64,000 nt of DNA from Fulvimarina uroteuthidis. GTDB taxonomy: Bacteria; Pseudomonadota; Alphaproteobacteria; Rhizobiales; Rhizobiaceae. The notes under the pieces are model-generated. The model was not told where the DNA came from. It did not search any database and saw nothing but the letters and a program-made list of their open reading frames with translations. The stretch spans positions 372,001 through 436,000 of the forward strand of contig NZ_JAXLPB010000004.1 in assembly GCF_034321785.1 (NCBI RefSeq), given 5' to 3'. The translations under genes were made by a program, and so were the position numbers. The first letter of the stretch is position 1; every line of letters begins with the position of its first letter. Shown piece by piece: positions 46,671-54,953 of this stretch.

Positions 46671-47804
46671 ATGACCATCATGACCTCCGTCGCCAGCGAC
46701 ATATCCCTTGGAGACAAGGGGCTGACCCTGCCGCTCGGCCGTGGCCCGGCCTATTTCAACTATCACTGGCTGCGCGACAACTGCCCGACCTCCTTCGACA
46801 GGAAAACCCGCGAGCGCAGCTTCGACATCTTTCATCTGGAGGCCGCACCGAAGGCGAAGGCGGCGCACATGGACGCCGATGCACTCGTGATCGACTGGGC
46901 GGGCGAGGATCACGTGACCCGCATGCCGATGGGGTGGCTGGAAGCCTACGCATACGGAGAGCGGCGCGCCGATCCGGCGGATCTGCCACGCAAGGCCTGG
47001 TACGGCGATCACTATCCGGACGTCGCCCGTTTCAGCCACGCCGAACTGACGACGGACAAGGCCAGGGTGAAGGCCTGGCTCGAGGCGATGATCGTCGAGG
47101 GGGTCGCCGTCGTCACCGACATGCCGGACACCGATGCCGGCCTCACCGAACTCGCCCATCTGATGGGGCAGGTGCGCCCGACCTTCTTCGGGGCCTATTT
47201 CGACGTCAGGACCCATATCAACCCCACCAACACGGCCTACACCGCCGCGGCCCTCGAACTCCACACCGACACGCCGGCCGAAGAGCACGCGCCCGGCATC
47301 CAGTTCCTGCATATGCGGGCCAATTCGGTCGAGGGCGGGCGCAACCTCTTCGGCGACGGCGTCGCGGTCGCCAACGCATTGCGCAGACAGGACCCGGATG
47401 GCTTCCGCCTTCTCGCCGAGACCGACATTCCGTTCTTCTGCGAGCACGACAGCTACGACATGCGCTCCTACCAGCGCATCATCGAACTCGACCGGCACGG
47501 CGAGGTTTCGGGGCTGACCATCAGCCAGCACATGCTCGACCTGATCGACCTGCCTCAGACGCTTCTGGACGCTTGGTATCCGGCCTTCTGCCGCTTCGGC
47601 AAGATGCTGCAGGACGATCGCTACGTGATGCGCTTCACCCTGAAGGCCGGCGAGTGCATCGTCTTCGACAATCACCGCATCGTCCACGGCAGGGCCGCCT
47701 ATTCGGCCACCAGCGGCGAGCGTTATGTGCGCGGCTGCTATACCGACCGGGCGGAAATGCGCTCGACCTATCGCGCGCTCGTCGGCGAGGGTCGCTTCAA
47801 ATGA
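46671..47804 (+). CDS. gamma-butyrobetaine hydroxylase-like 2-oxoglutarate dioxygenase
   Basis: This is 377 residues. The N-terminal DUF971/GBBH_N zinc domain (YFNYHWLRDNCPTSFD, VIDWAGEDHVTRMPMGWL) precedes a TauD-type Fe(II) domain with the metal triad H-x-D in LELHTDTPAEEHAP and the distal His in FDNHRIVHGRAAY. A final Arg, RYVRGCYTD, fits 2-oxoglutarate binding. This layout matches gamma-butyrobetaine and trimethyllysine dioxygenases. The start ATG at 46671 has a second Met three codons later. The class II aldolase overlaps its stop (ATGA), so the two act in one pathway; the substrate is not known. Confidence 0.85.
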   Translation: MTIMTSVASDISLGDKGLTLPLGRGPAYFNYHWLRDNCPTSFDRKTRERSFDIFHLEAAPKAKAAHMDADALVIDWAGEDHVTRMPMGWLEAYAYGERRADPADLPRKAWYGDHYPDVARFSHAELTTDKARVKAWLEAMIVEGVAVVTDMPDTDAGLTELAHLMGQVRPTFFGAYFDVRTHINPTNTAYTAAALELHTDTPAEEHAPGIQFLHMRANSVEGGRNLFGDGVAVANALRRQDPDGFRLLAETDIPFFCEHDSYDMRSYQRIIELDRHGEVSGLTISQHMLDLIDLPQTLLDAWYPAFCRFGKMLQDDRYVMRFTLKAGECIVFDNHRIVHGRAAYSATSGERYVRGCYTDRAEMRSTYRALVGEGRFK

Positions 47805-48559
47805 CCGTCATGAGCAACCGGCCGGTCGCGGACGACGATCGCCGGGCCTTGCGGGTCGAACTCGCGGCGGCCTTCCGGATCTGCGCGCGAATGAACTGGC
47901 ACGAATCCGTCGGCAATCATTTCAGCGCGGCCGTCTCCGCCGATGGCCGACAGTTCCTGATGAACCCCCGATGGCGGCACTTCGGTGCGATCAGGGCGAG
48001 CGATCTCCTGCTGCTCGATGCCGAGACCGCGGACGTTCTGGAGGGCCGCGGCACACCCGACCAGTCGGCCTGGACGGTGCATGGCACGATTCATCGCAAG
48101 CGTCCCGACGTGCGCGTGGTGCTGCATGCCCATCCCCCTTACGCGACCGCCCTTTCGACCTTGAAGGATCCGTCCCTGAAGCCGCTCGACAACAACACCG
48201 CGCGCTTTTTCGGCGATCTCGGCATCGATCTCGGCTTCGGCGGCATCGCCGACGACGCCTCGGAGGGCGAGCGGCTCGCCGAGGCGCTCGGCGAGAACTC
48301 GTGCCTGATGATGGGCAATCACGGCGTCACCGTCACGGCGGATCGTGTCGCGCTGGCGTTCGAGAAGCTCTATTTCTTCGAAAAGGCGGCCCGGACCCAG
48401 ATCCTTGCCTATTCGACCGGCCAAGCCCTCAACATCCTTTCCGACGCGGTCGCCCGCAACACGGCGGAGGGCTGGAAGGCCTATGAAGGCATGGCCGATG
48501 CGCATTTCGCCCATCTGATGGCGGAACTCGACCAGACCGATCCGTCCTATCGGGACTGA
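47801..48559 (+). CDS. class II aldolase/adducin family protein
   Basis: This is 252 residues. It has the class II aldolase zinc ligands: VVLHAHPPYATAL with the H-x-H pair, and MMGNHGVTVTA, plus NHFSAAVSADG for the phosphate/carboxylate end. Substrates of this family are often sugar phosphates, but many members act on other aldols or are decarboxylases. The ATG overlaps the dioxygenase stop by four bases. An aldolase after a hydroxylase suggests hydroxylation followed by C-C cleavage. Confidence 0.82.
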   Translation: MTVMSNRPVADDDRRALRVELAAAFRICARMNWHESVGNHFSAAVSADGRQFLMNPRWRHFGAIRASDLLLLDAETADVLEGRGTPDQSAWTVHGTIHRKRPDVRVVLHAHPPYATALSTLKDPSLKPLDNNTARFFGDLGIDLGFGGIADDASEGERLAEALGENSCLMMGNHGVTVTADRVALAFEKLYFFEKAARTQILAYSTGQALNILSDAVARNTAEGWKAYEGMADAHFAHLMAELDQTDPSYRD

Positions 48560-48658
48560 GGTGGCGCCTTCCATGCATGGCCGGTCGCCCCCCGCCCCCG
48601 ACCGGGCGGCGCTCGTCCCGCGCGTGCTTCCCTATTGCCGGTGCGTGTCTTAAACCGT

Positions 48659-49579
48659 ATGAGCCTCGCCATGGATGAGAGCAAAACCGATAGGGTCGCC
48701 AGCCTGGTGGTCATCGTCAGCGGCGTGTTCTGGGGCCTTTACTGGCTGCCGGTGCGCCGGATCGACGAAGCCGGCCTTCCCGGAGCCTGGGCGACGTTCT
48801 TTTCCGTCGCCGTCGCGGCCATCGTCCTCGCCCCCTTCGCGCTCTGGCACTGGCGGCGGCTGGCAAGGGCCAACCCGCTCGCGCTCCTCTACATCGCCGT
48901 CGGCGGGGCGGCCTTCGTTCTGTATTCGGTCGGCTTCGTCTATGGTCGCGTCGCGATCATCATCCTCCTCTTCTACCTCACCCCGGTCTGGAGCAGTCTG
49001 ATCGGGCGGTTCGTCCTTGGCTGGCGAAGCCGGGCGTCGCGAACGCTCGTCATCATTCTCGGCGTTCTGGGCCTGCTCGTCATGCTGGGCGGGGAAGGCG
49101 AGATTCCCGTTCCGCGCAGCGTCGGCGAGTGGCTCGCGCTCGCAGCGGGGCTTCTCTGGTCGATTTCCTCGACGGGCATAAGGCTGACGTCGAATCTTCG
49201 CGCCGTCGAGACGAGCTTCGTCTTCGCGTGCGGGGCGCTGGTCTCCGCCGCCGTTCTCGCACCGATGCTCGCGCCTTTGCCGACCGGCATCGCGCCGGAT
49301 GCGATGACGCCCCTCGTCGGCTGGAGCCTTGCCGCCGGCATTGGCTGGTGGGTTCTCAACACGACCGGCCTCCTGTGGGCGACGGCACGTCTGGAGCCGG
49401 CGCGCGTCGGGATCCTCCTGATGTCCGAAGTCCTCGTCGGTGCGATTTCCGGCGCCTTGCTCGCCGGCGAACATCTCGGTCCGTTCGAATGGGCCGGGGG
49501 CACACTCGTCCTCGTCGCGGCCGCGATCGAGATCTTTTCGAGCAGCGCCAAGGGTGGTACCGCGCACGCGGCCAGCTGA
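48659..49579 (+). CDS. EamA/DMT family transporter
   Basis: This is 306 residues with ten helices in two EamA repeats (VASLVVIVSGVFWGLYWLPVRRIDEAG to IILGVLGLLVMLGG; SVGEWLALAAGLLWSISSTGIRL to GGTLVLVAAAIEIFS). It resembles the DMT exporters and importers that flank catabolic genes. The start may be ATG 48659 or 48671. It follows the aldolase by 99 bases on the same strand and may carry the pathway substrate. Confidence 0.85.
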   Translation: MSLAMDESKTDRVASLVVIVSGVFWGLYWLPVRRIDEAGLPGAWATFFSVAVAAIVLAPFALWHWRRLARANPLALLYIAVGGAAFVLYSVGFVYGRVAIIILLFYLTPVWSSLIGRFVLGWRSRASRTLVIILGVLGLLVMLGGEGEIPVPRSVGEWLALAAGLLWSISSTGIRLTSNLRAVETSFVFACGALVSAAVLAPMLAPLPTGIAPDAMTPLVGWSLAAGIGWWVLNTTGLLWATARLEPARVGILLMSEVLVGAISGALLAGEHLGPFEWAGGTLVLVAAAIEIFSSSAKGGTAHAAS

Positions 49580-49867
49580 CCCGAACCCGCGAGGATCTGG
49601 GACACGACGGTCTACTTCGAAACGGACCGGATTGACGCGCGCTGGCCCGGAATGGCGCGGACGCGGCGGCGGCGACGCGCTGCCGCCTCGGGCGGCACGT
49701 CGGCACCGCCTGAGCCTTCAGGTCTATTGCTCGGCGCGCCGGGGGCTTGCGGGTGACCGGCCGTCCGGCGGATCGATCCGGGCCTTGCCGGACATCGGCC
49801 GCCCGGAAAGCCGCCCGGGCAGCCGGACCCAGGACCCCGCCTGTCCAGACCATGCTCCGCGGCGGCG

Positions 49868-51004
49868 CTACTCCGGCTCCGGCCCCGCGTCCCGATCGCC
49901 CGCGGCCAGCGGAATGTCTGCGGAGGGGAAAGGCACCGTAGCCGCAGGGGCCCGGTCCTCGCCGGTCCCGATGGAGGCGTGCCAGTCGCGCATGAAGCGC
50001 TCCTTCTTGCGGTCGTCGAGCCAGGTCAGGAGGCCGGGGCGCAGGCGGATCGGAAGGAGGGCCGTGCTGCCCTCGAACGGATCGCCGAGAGTGTCCGGAT
50101 CGTTGCCGACGAGAGGGGCGAGGAAGGAATGCTCCGCCAATTGCGCCTGACCTTCGGGTGACAGCAGGAAACGCACGAAACCCTTGGCCTCCTCCTGATG
50201 GTCCGAGCCCTTGGTCACGAAGACCGAGCGGGTGAAGACGAGAGCGTAGTCGCTGAGAAGCAGGAGGCCGAGGCGCGGATCGTCGGCCACCATCCGGGAA
50301 GCGTAGGAACCGATGACATTATAGGCGAGGACGAGCCGTCCCGAGGCGACGTCATCGATCATCTCGCCGGTACAGCAGTAGAGACGGGTTCGCGCCCGTC
50401 CGAGGGACTCGACCAGCCGCGACGCCTGATAGCCGCGCTGGGCGTCCTGGGTCGCGAACATGTAGCCGACGCCCGAGAGGGCGACGTCGTAGGTACCCAG
50501 GCGACCATCGAAGAAGGCCGGGTCGTCGCGCAGCATGGTGGCAAGGTCCGAGCGGCTGGTCGGCAGCGGACGGTTCTCGAAGGCTTTTCGGTCGTAGACG
50601 AGCGCCACGGGCTCGCGCGTGAAGCCGAAGAGCTCGCCGCGCCAGCGCGACCAGTCCGGCGTGTCCGGCATGTTCTCGATGGACACGGCATAGCCGTCAT
50701 TGACGAGATCGATCTGCAGATCCATGGCCGAGGAGATCACGAGGTCGGGCAAGGTGTCGGCCTCGAGGACGGCCTGATGGAGTTCGGCGGTGTTGAACTC
50801 CGTGTAGACGATGTCGATCGCCGGGTTCAAAACCTCGAATCGTTCGATGATCGACTCGATCGCGTCGCGATCGGTCGCGCTCCACAGCTGGAGCACCACC
50901 CGTTCCTGGGCGGACGCGCCGGGTCGGCCAGACGGGCCGGAGAGAGGCGCAGATCCGGCAAGGCCGATGAAGGCGACGGCGAGGAGGAAGGCCTTGAGCG
51001 TCAC
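49868..51004 (-). CDS. orphan ABC-type extracellular solute-binding protein
   Basis: This is 378 residues. A signal peptide (FLLAVAFIGLAGSAPLS) precedes a periplasmic binding fold of the iron(III)/spermidine type (VVLQLWSATDRDAIESIIERFEVLNPAIDIVYTEFNTAEL). A GTG at 51004 overlaps the stop of the sensor kinase (GTGA), so it is translationally coupled to the TctDE system. No ABC permease or ATPase is nearby. It could serve the kinase as a periplasmic co-sensor of the ligand; that is inference. Confidence 0.78.
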   Translation of the reverse strand: MTLKAFLLAVAFIGLAGSAPLSGPSGRPGASAQERVVLQLWSATDRDAIESIIERFEVLNPAIDIVYTEFNTAELHQAVLEADTLPDLVISSAMDLQIDLVNDGYAVSIENMPDTPDWSRWRGELFGFTREPVALVYDRKAFENRPLPTSRSDLATMLRDDPAFFDGRLGTYDVALSGVGYMFATQDAQRGYQASRLVESLGRARTRLYCCTGEMIDDVASGRLVLAYNVIGSYASRMVADDPRLGLLLLSDYALVFTRSVFVTKGSDHQEEAKGFVRFLLSPEGQAQLAEHSFLAPLVGNDPDTLGDPFEGSTALLPIRLRPGLLTWLDDRKKERFMRDWHASIGTGEDRAPAATVPFPSADIPLAAGDRDAGPEPE

Positions 51005-52440
51005 GACGACAGGCCCACCCGCTGGGTGACCGGCAGGCACATGACGCATTTGAGGCCGCCGGGCACCGCGTCGTGCAGTTCGAGGCGGCCTGCGTGGCTG
51101 GTGGCCACCGCGGCGACGATCGCAAGGCCGATGCCGGAGCCGCCACCTGCGCCGGCGGAATAGAACCGTTCGAGCACTTTGTCCTTTTCCCCGGCCGGCA
51201 CGCCGGGTCCGCGATCTTCGACCGAAAGCTCGTATGCGGTGACGGATCCGTCCGCTTCATGGACTGGTTCGAGACCGATGGTGATTTCGTTGTCCAAGGG
51301 TCCGTGACGGATCGCATTGTCGATCATGTTGCGCAGGGCCTCCCGGATCGCGATGGCGTCGCCCTCGATCATGGCGGGGCGTTTGTCGGGGGGCAAGTCG
51401 ACGCCGAACTCGATCCCGTCGGCCCCGTCGCCGCGCACGCTCTCCTCCAGAAGACGCAGGATCACGTCCCGCAGATCGACCGACGCGAACATGTCGAGAC
51501 CGCCGCGATGGATCACCATCGCGTGGCTGAGGAGCTGGTTCGTCATGCGAATGGTGCGCCGGACCTGATCGCGCGCCCGTTGCAGCTGTACGATATCGAC
51601 GGTGCCGCCGCGATCGGCGGCGTCGAGATGGGTCTGCAGCATCGCAAGCGAGGTCCGGGTCTGATGCGCGACGTCGGCGATGAACGTCTCAGCCTGCTTG
51701 CGCGACTGGCCGAGCCGGCTCATGAACCCGTTGATCGCCGCAATCAGACCCTCGATCTCGCGGGGCGGCTCGGCGCGCAGAGGCTCGAGGTCGAGAGGTT
51801 CCCGCTCGCGAATGTCACGCTCGATTCCGACGAGGGGGCGCATGGCAAGGCCGATCCCCATGCGGGCGATGACGATACCGGCCAGCGAAAGCGCGGCGAG
51901 CGGGACGATCCCCTTCAGCATCAGATCGGTCTGCATGGCGTTGCGGGCCATCCGGGACTGGCCGACCTGCACGCCGACCCAGCGCGGACGTCCCATGCCC
52001 GGCAAAAGTCGACCGTTCACGACGAACCGGACCAGCTCCCCGCTATAGTCGCTGTCGAAGAAGATCGGATCCTGCAGGGGCCGCTCGCTCCGCTCGATCC
52101 AGTCGCCCGGCAGATCGGCGTCGCCGGTCAGGGTCTGCCCGCGATCGTCGACGACCCGGTAGAAAACGCGATCCCGGTCGTTCAGCGCCAGAATCTCGAA
52201 GGCCGACGGCGGAAGATCGATCTCGACGCCGCCCGGGACCATCGTGATGCGCTCCAGCATGGAGATCGCCGCGCCCCGCAGAAGCAGATCATAGGTCTCG
52301 TTGGCGGCCGTGCGCGCATAGGTATAGATGCCGACGGCAAGCAGGGTGACCAGGACGATGAACGCGCCGAACGAGACCAGGAGCAGGCGCCGGCGCAGCG
52401 AATAGCGGCGCGGCAGGAAACCGTCGAACGGGTTAGACAT
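51001..52440 (-). CDS. tctE: sensor histidine kinase TctE-like
   Basis: This is 479 residues: a membrane helix near 20-40, a periplasmic sensor of about 140 residues, a second helix (GIVPLAALSLAGIVIARMGIG), a HAMP-like linker, a HisKA domain and an ATPase domain (NMIDNAIRHG, EDRGPGVPAGE, GGSGIGLAIV). The phosphorylated His (about 259) lies in DVAHQTRTSLAML; T and S replace the usual L and P of this box. The ATG at 52440 overlaps the tctD end by eight bases. It should sense tricarboxylates and control tctCBA. Confidence 0.88.
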   Translation of the reverse strand: MSNPFDGFLPRRYSLRRRLLLVSFGAFIVLVTLLAVGIYTYARTAANETYDLLLRGAAISMLERITMVPGGVEIDLPPSAFEILALNDRDRVFYRVVDDRGQTLTGDADLPGDWIERSERPLQDPIFFDSDYSGELVRFVVNGRLLPGMGRPRWVGVQVGQSRMARNAMQTDLMLKGIVPLAALSLAGIVIARMGIGLAMRPLVGIERDIREREPLDLEPLRAEPPREIEGLIAAINGFMSRLGQSRKQAETFIADVAHQTRTSLAMLQTHLDAADRGGTVDIVQLQRARDQVRRTIRMTNQLLSHAMVIHRGGLDMFASVDLRDVILRLLEESVRGDGADGIEFGVDLPPDKRPAMIEGDAIAIREALRNMIDNAIRHGPLDNEITIGLEPVHEADGSVTAYELSVEDRGPGVPAGEKDKVLERFYSAGAGGGSGIGLAIVAAVATSHAGRLELHDAVPGGLKCVMCLPVTQRVGLSS

Positions 52441-53104
52441 CGCGCACACTTGCGATGTAGCCGAGACCGCGGATCGTCCGGATGTTCAGGGGGGTGCCCT
52501 GAAGCTTGCGGCGCAGGCGGGTCAGGATCTGTTCGACGGCATTGAGACTCGGCGTTTCCTCGAAACTATAGATCCCGTCCGCGACCTGCTCCTTCGTGAG
52601 CACCCTGTCGAGATTGCCGAGAAACAGTTCGAGAACCTGAATTTCACGCGAGCGCAGTTCGAGATCGGCGCCGTCGAAGCTTGCCCGCCGGGCCGCCCGG
52701 TCGAAGGCGAAGGGTCCGTGCACGAAGATATTGGAGGCTTCGCCGCTGCGACGGCGCAAAAGCGCCCGGCAACGCGCCGACAGTTCGCGGAAATCGAACG
52801 GCTTCACCATGAAATCGTCCGCGCCCACGTCGAGGCCGATCACCCGATCCTCGATCTCGCTGCGCGCCGTCAGGACGAGAACCGGGGTCCGGTCGCCACG
52901 CACGCGCATGGCGCGCAGGACATCGTAGCCACTTTTGGACGGCAAGTTGATGTCGAGAATCACCAGATCGAACGATGCGTGGCGCAAGAGCGCTTCGGCC
53001 TCGCCGCCATCGGTTTCGAGATCCACCGCATGGCCCTCGACGCTCAGCCGCTCGATCATGGCCGCGGCAAGATCCTGATTGTCCTCCACGATGAGAACCC
53101 GCAT
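52433..53104 (-). CDS. tctD: response regulator TctD-like (OmpR family)
   Basis: This is 223 residues. The receiver domain has the acidic pair VEDN, the phosphoacceptor Asp in LVILDINLPSKSG, and the Thr/Lys of VLTARSE and DDFMVKPFDFREL. A winged-helix output domain follows (LELRSREIQVLELFLGNLDRVLTKEQVADGIY, ILTRLRRKL). It probably binds the four-fold GTCAG repeats at 53158-53195 next to its own start and activates tctCBA. Confidence 0.92.
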   Translation of the reverse strand: MRVLIVEDNQDLAAAMIERLSVEGHAVDLETDGGEAEALLRHASFDLVILDINLPSKSGYDVLRAMRVRGDRTPVLVLTARSEIEDRVIGLDVGADDFMVKPFDFRELSARCRALLRRRSGEASNIFVHGPFAFDRAARRASFDGADLELRSREIQVLELFLGNLDRVLTKEQVADGIYSFEETPSLNAVEQILTRLRRKLQGTPLNIRTIRGLGYIASVRDV

Positions 53105-53157
53105 CGGTTGCTACTCCCCGTCAAAACTTGCCGCCTGACGATTGGAACTCCGAATGT

Positions 53158-53217
53158 GTCAGCGTGGCGTCAGCTTGCGGTCAGGCCCTTGTCAGTCGGC
53201 GCGATTAGGTCTGTCAA
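53158..53217. promoter_or_regulatory. GTCAG boxes phased at exactly 11 bp, probable TctD operator
   Basis: GTCAG occurs at 53158, 53169, 53180 and 53191, each 11 bases from the last, and GTCAA at 53213, two further steps of 11 bases on. The preceding base is T or C/G (TGTCAG at 53157 and 53190). OmpR-family regulators bind direct repeats with an 11-base period. The site is between tctD and tctC, 54 bases from the tctD start and about 135 from tctC. Binding by TctD is inferred from position and spacing. Confidence 0.72.
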
Positions 53218-53351
53218 TGGGAGTGAAGAATTTACGCGAGACGGGATTGTCTGACGTCAAGTCACAGGCACAACGTCCGGCTTCATAAGTCGGCCTCCAA
53301 ACTGGGTCTCGGTTTCGATCTCCCATCGCACCGCAATGGGAGGATATTGCC

Positions 53352-54332
53352 ATGAAATTTCGTCTTTTCGCGTCCAGCCTGGTCGCAGCCGCCTTCGCAG
53401 GCCCCGTTCTCGCGCAGGATCAGAATATCACGATCGACCGGCCCGAATGCGTCGCGCCGGCCCAGCCGGGCGGCGGCTTCGACCTCACCTGCCGGATCGC
53501 GCAGCGCGGTCTTCAGGAAGTGCTTTCCAACCCGGTCCAGGTGACCTTCATGCCCGGCGGCATCGGCGCCGTGGCGATCAACCTCTTCAACACGACGCGG
53601 ACGGACGATCCGAACGCCATCGTCGCCTTCTCGTCCGGCTCGATCCTCAACATGGTGACCGGCAAATACGGCGAGTGGGGCGCGGACGACGTCAAGTTCA
53701 CGGCAACGGCCGGAACGGACTATGGCGCGATCATCGTGCGCGCCGATTCCGAATTCCAGTCGCTCGCGGACGTCATGACGGCCCTGAAGGCAGACATCAG
53801 CAGCGTCGTTCTGGGTGCCGGCGGATCCGTCGGATCCCAGGACTGGATGAAAGCTGCGCTTCTGGTGCGCGCCGAAGAGCTCGATCCACGCCAGATGCGC
53901 TATGTCGCGTTCGATGGCGGCGGTGACGCGATGAGCGGCCTGCTCGGCGGTTCGATCGACATCTACACCGGCGATGTCGGGGAAGTCATCAGCCAGCTCG
54001 AAGCCGGCGCGGTCCGCGTTCTCGCGGTCATGACCCAGGACCGTCTCCCGGCTCCGTTCGCGGACATTCCGACCACGAACGAACTTGGCTATCCGGACGC
54101 CGACTGGGCGATCCTGCGCGGCTACTACATGGGCAAAAACGTGTCCGACGAAGCCTACAATGCGTGGGTCGACGCCTTCAAGAGCGCCTACGGCACCGAA
54201 CAGTGGCAACAGGTGGTCTCCGACCAGGGCCTCCAGGTCTACGACAAGGCGGGCGAGGAGCTGAACCAGGACATTCAGCGGCGCGTCGAAGTCATGCGCG
54301 AGATCGCCCAGGAAGCCGGCCTGATCCAGTAG
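53352..54332 (+). CDS. tctC: tripartite tricarboxylate transporter substrate-binding protein TctC
   Basis: This is 326 residues. A signal peptide (FASSLVAAAFAGPVLAQ) precedes a Bug-type binding fold, with PGGGFDLTCRIAQRGL and the characteristic MPGGIGAVAINLF near residues 60-80. It delivers a citrate-like anion to TctAB. A GGGAGGA ribosome site lies nine bases before the ATG. Expression is probably under TctDE through the GTCAG repeats upstream. Confidence 0.92.
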   Translation: MKFRLFASSLVAAAFAGPVLAQDQNITIDRPECVAPAQPGGGFDLTCRIAQRGLQEVLSNPVQVTFMPGGIGAVAINLFNTTRTDDPNAIVAFSSGSILNMVTGKYGEWGADDVKFTATAGTDYGAIIVRADSEFQSLADVMTALKADISSVVLGAGGSVGSQDWMKAALLVRAEELDPRQMRYVAFDGGGDAMSGLLGGSIDIYTGDVGEVISQLEAGAVRVLAVMTQDRLPAPFADIPTTNELGYPDADWAILRGYYMGKNVSDEAYNAWVDAFKSAYGTEQWQQVVSDQGLQVYDKAGEELNQDIQRRVEVMREIAQEAGLIQ

Positions 54333-54497
54333 GCACGCCCTCGAGGAGCGGGCGACGTCCTCCCAAGCTCCGACCGCGCGCCGCAGGCGTTCGCGGTCGG
54401 ACATGCCCGGGACAGGCCACCTCGTCCCCGCATCCATGTTTCCGCTCGTCGGCCACCTGCGCCGACCTTCTCCCAACCCGTTGCCAGGAGTCTGTCC

Positions 54498-54941
54498 GTG
54501 GCCGATCGTATCTTCGCCGGGGTCCTCTTTTTCGTGGCCCTCGGCTATACCTATATCGCCTTCTTCATTCTGCAGGCGCCCTTCCAGTACGATCCGCTCG
54601 GGCCGGAGAGCTGGCCGCAGATCCTCGGCATCGTCGCGCTTCTATGTCTGGCCTACATCCTGATCAGGCCGGACACGGAGGGCTTTGATCTCGATCTGCC
54701 GACGGGCGGACGGCTCGTCGCGCTCTTCGTCTTCCTGATGGGCTACGCCTATCTCTTCCAGCCGTTCGGCTTCATCATCTCGACCTTCCTGTTCTGCGCC
54801 GCGCTGTCCCTGATGCTCGGCGCGAAACCGCTCGCGGCGGTGGTGTTCAGCGCCGCCACCGGGGTCTTCGGCTATTTCATCTGCACAATTCTCCTCGACA
54901 TCAACCTTCCGGCGGGCCCGATCGTCGCCGCATTCCTTTAA
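54498..54941 (+). CDS. tctB: tripartite tricarboxylate transporter small permease TctB
   Basis: This is 147 residues with four membrane helices (RIFAGVLFFVALGYTYIAFFI, ILGIVALLCLAYI, LVALFVFLMGYAYLFQPFGFIISTFLFCAALSLMLG and the end), the TctB layout. A GTG start at 54498 has AGGAG nine bases upstream. A 165-base gap separates it from tctC. Confidence 0.88.
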   Translation: MADRIFAGVLFFVALGYTYIAFFILQAPFQYDPLGPESWPQILGIVALLCLAYILIRPDTEGFDLDLPTGGRLVALFVFLMGYAYLFQPFGFIISTFLFCAALSLMLGAKPLAAVVFSAATGVFGYFICTILLDINLPAGPIVAAFL

Positions 54942-54953
54942 GGACCTTCGACC

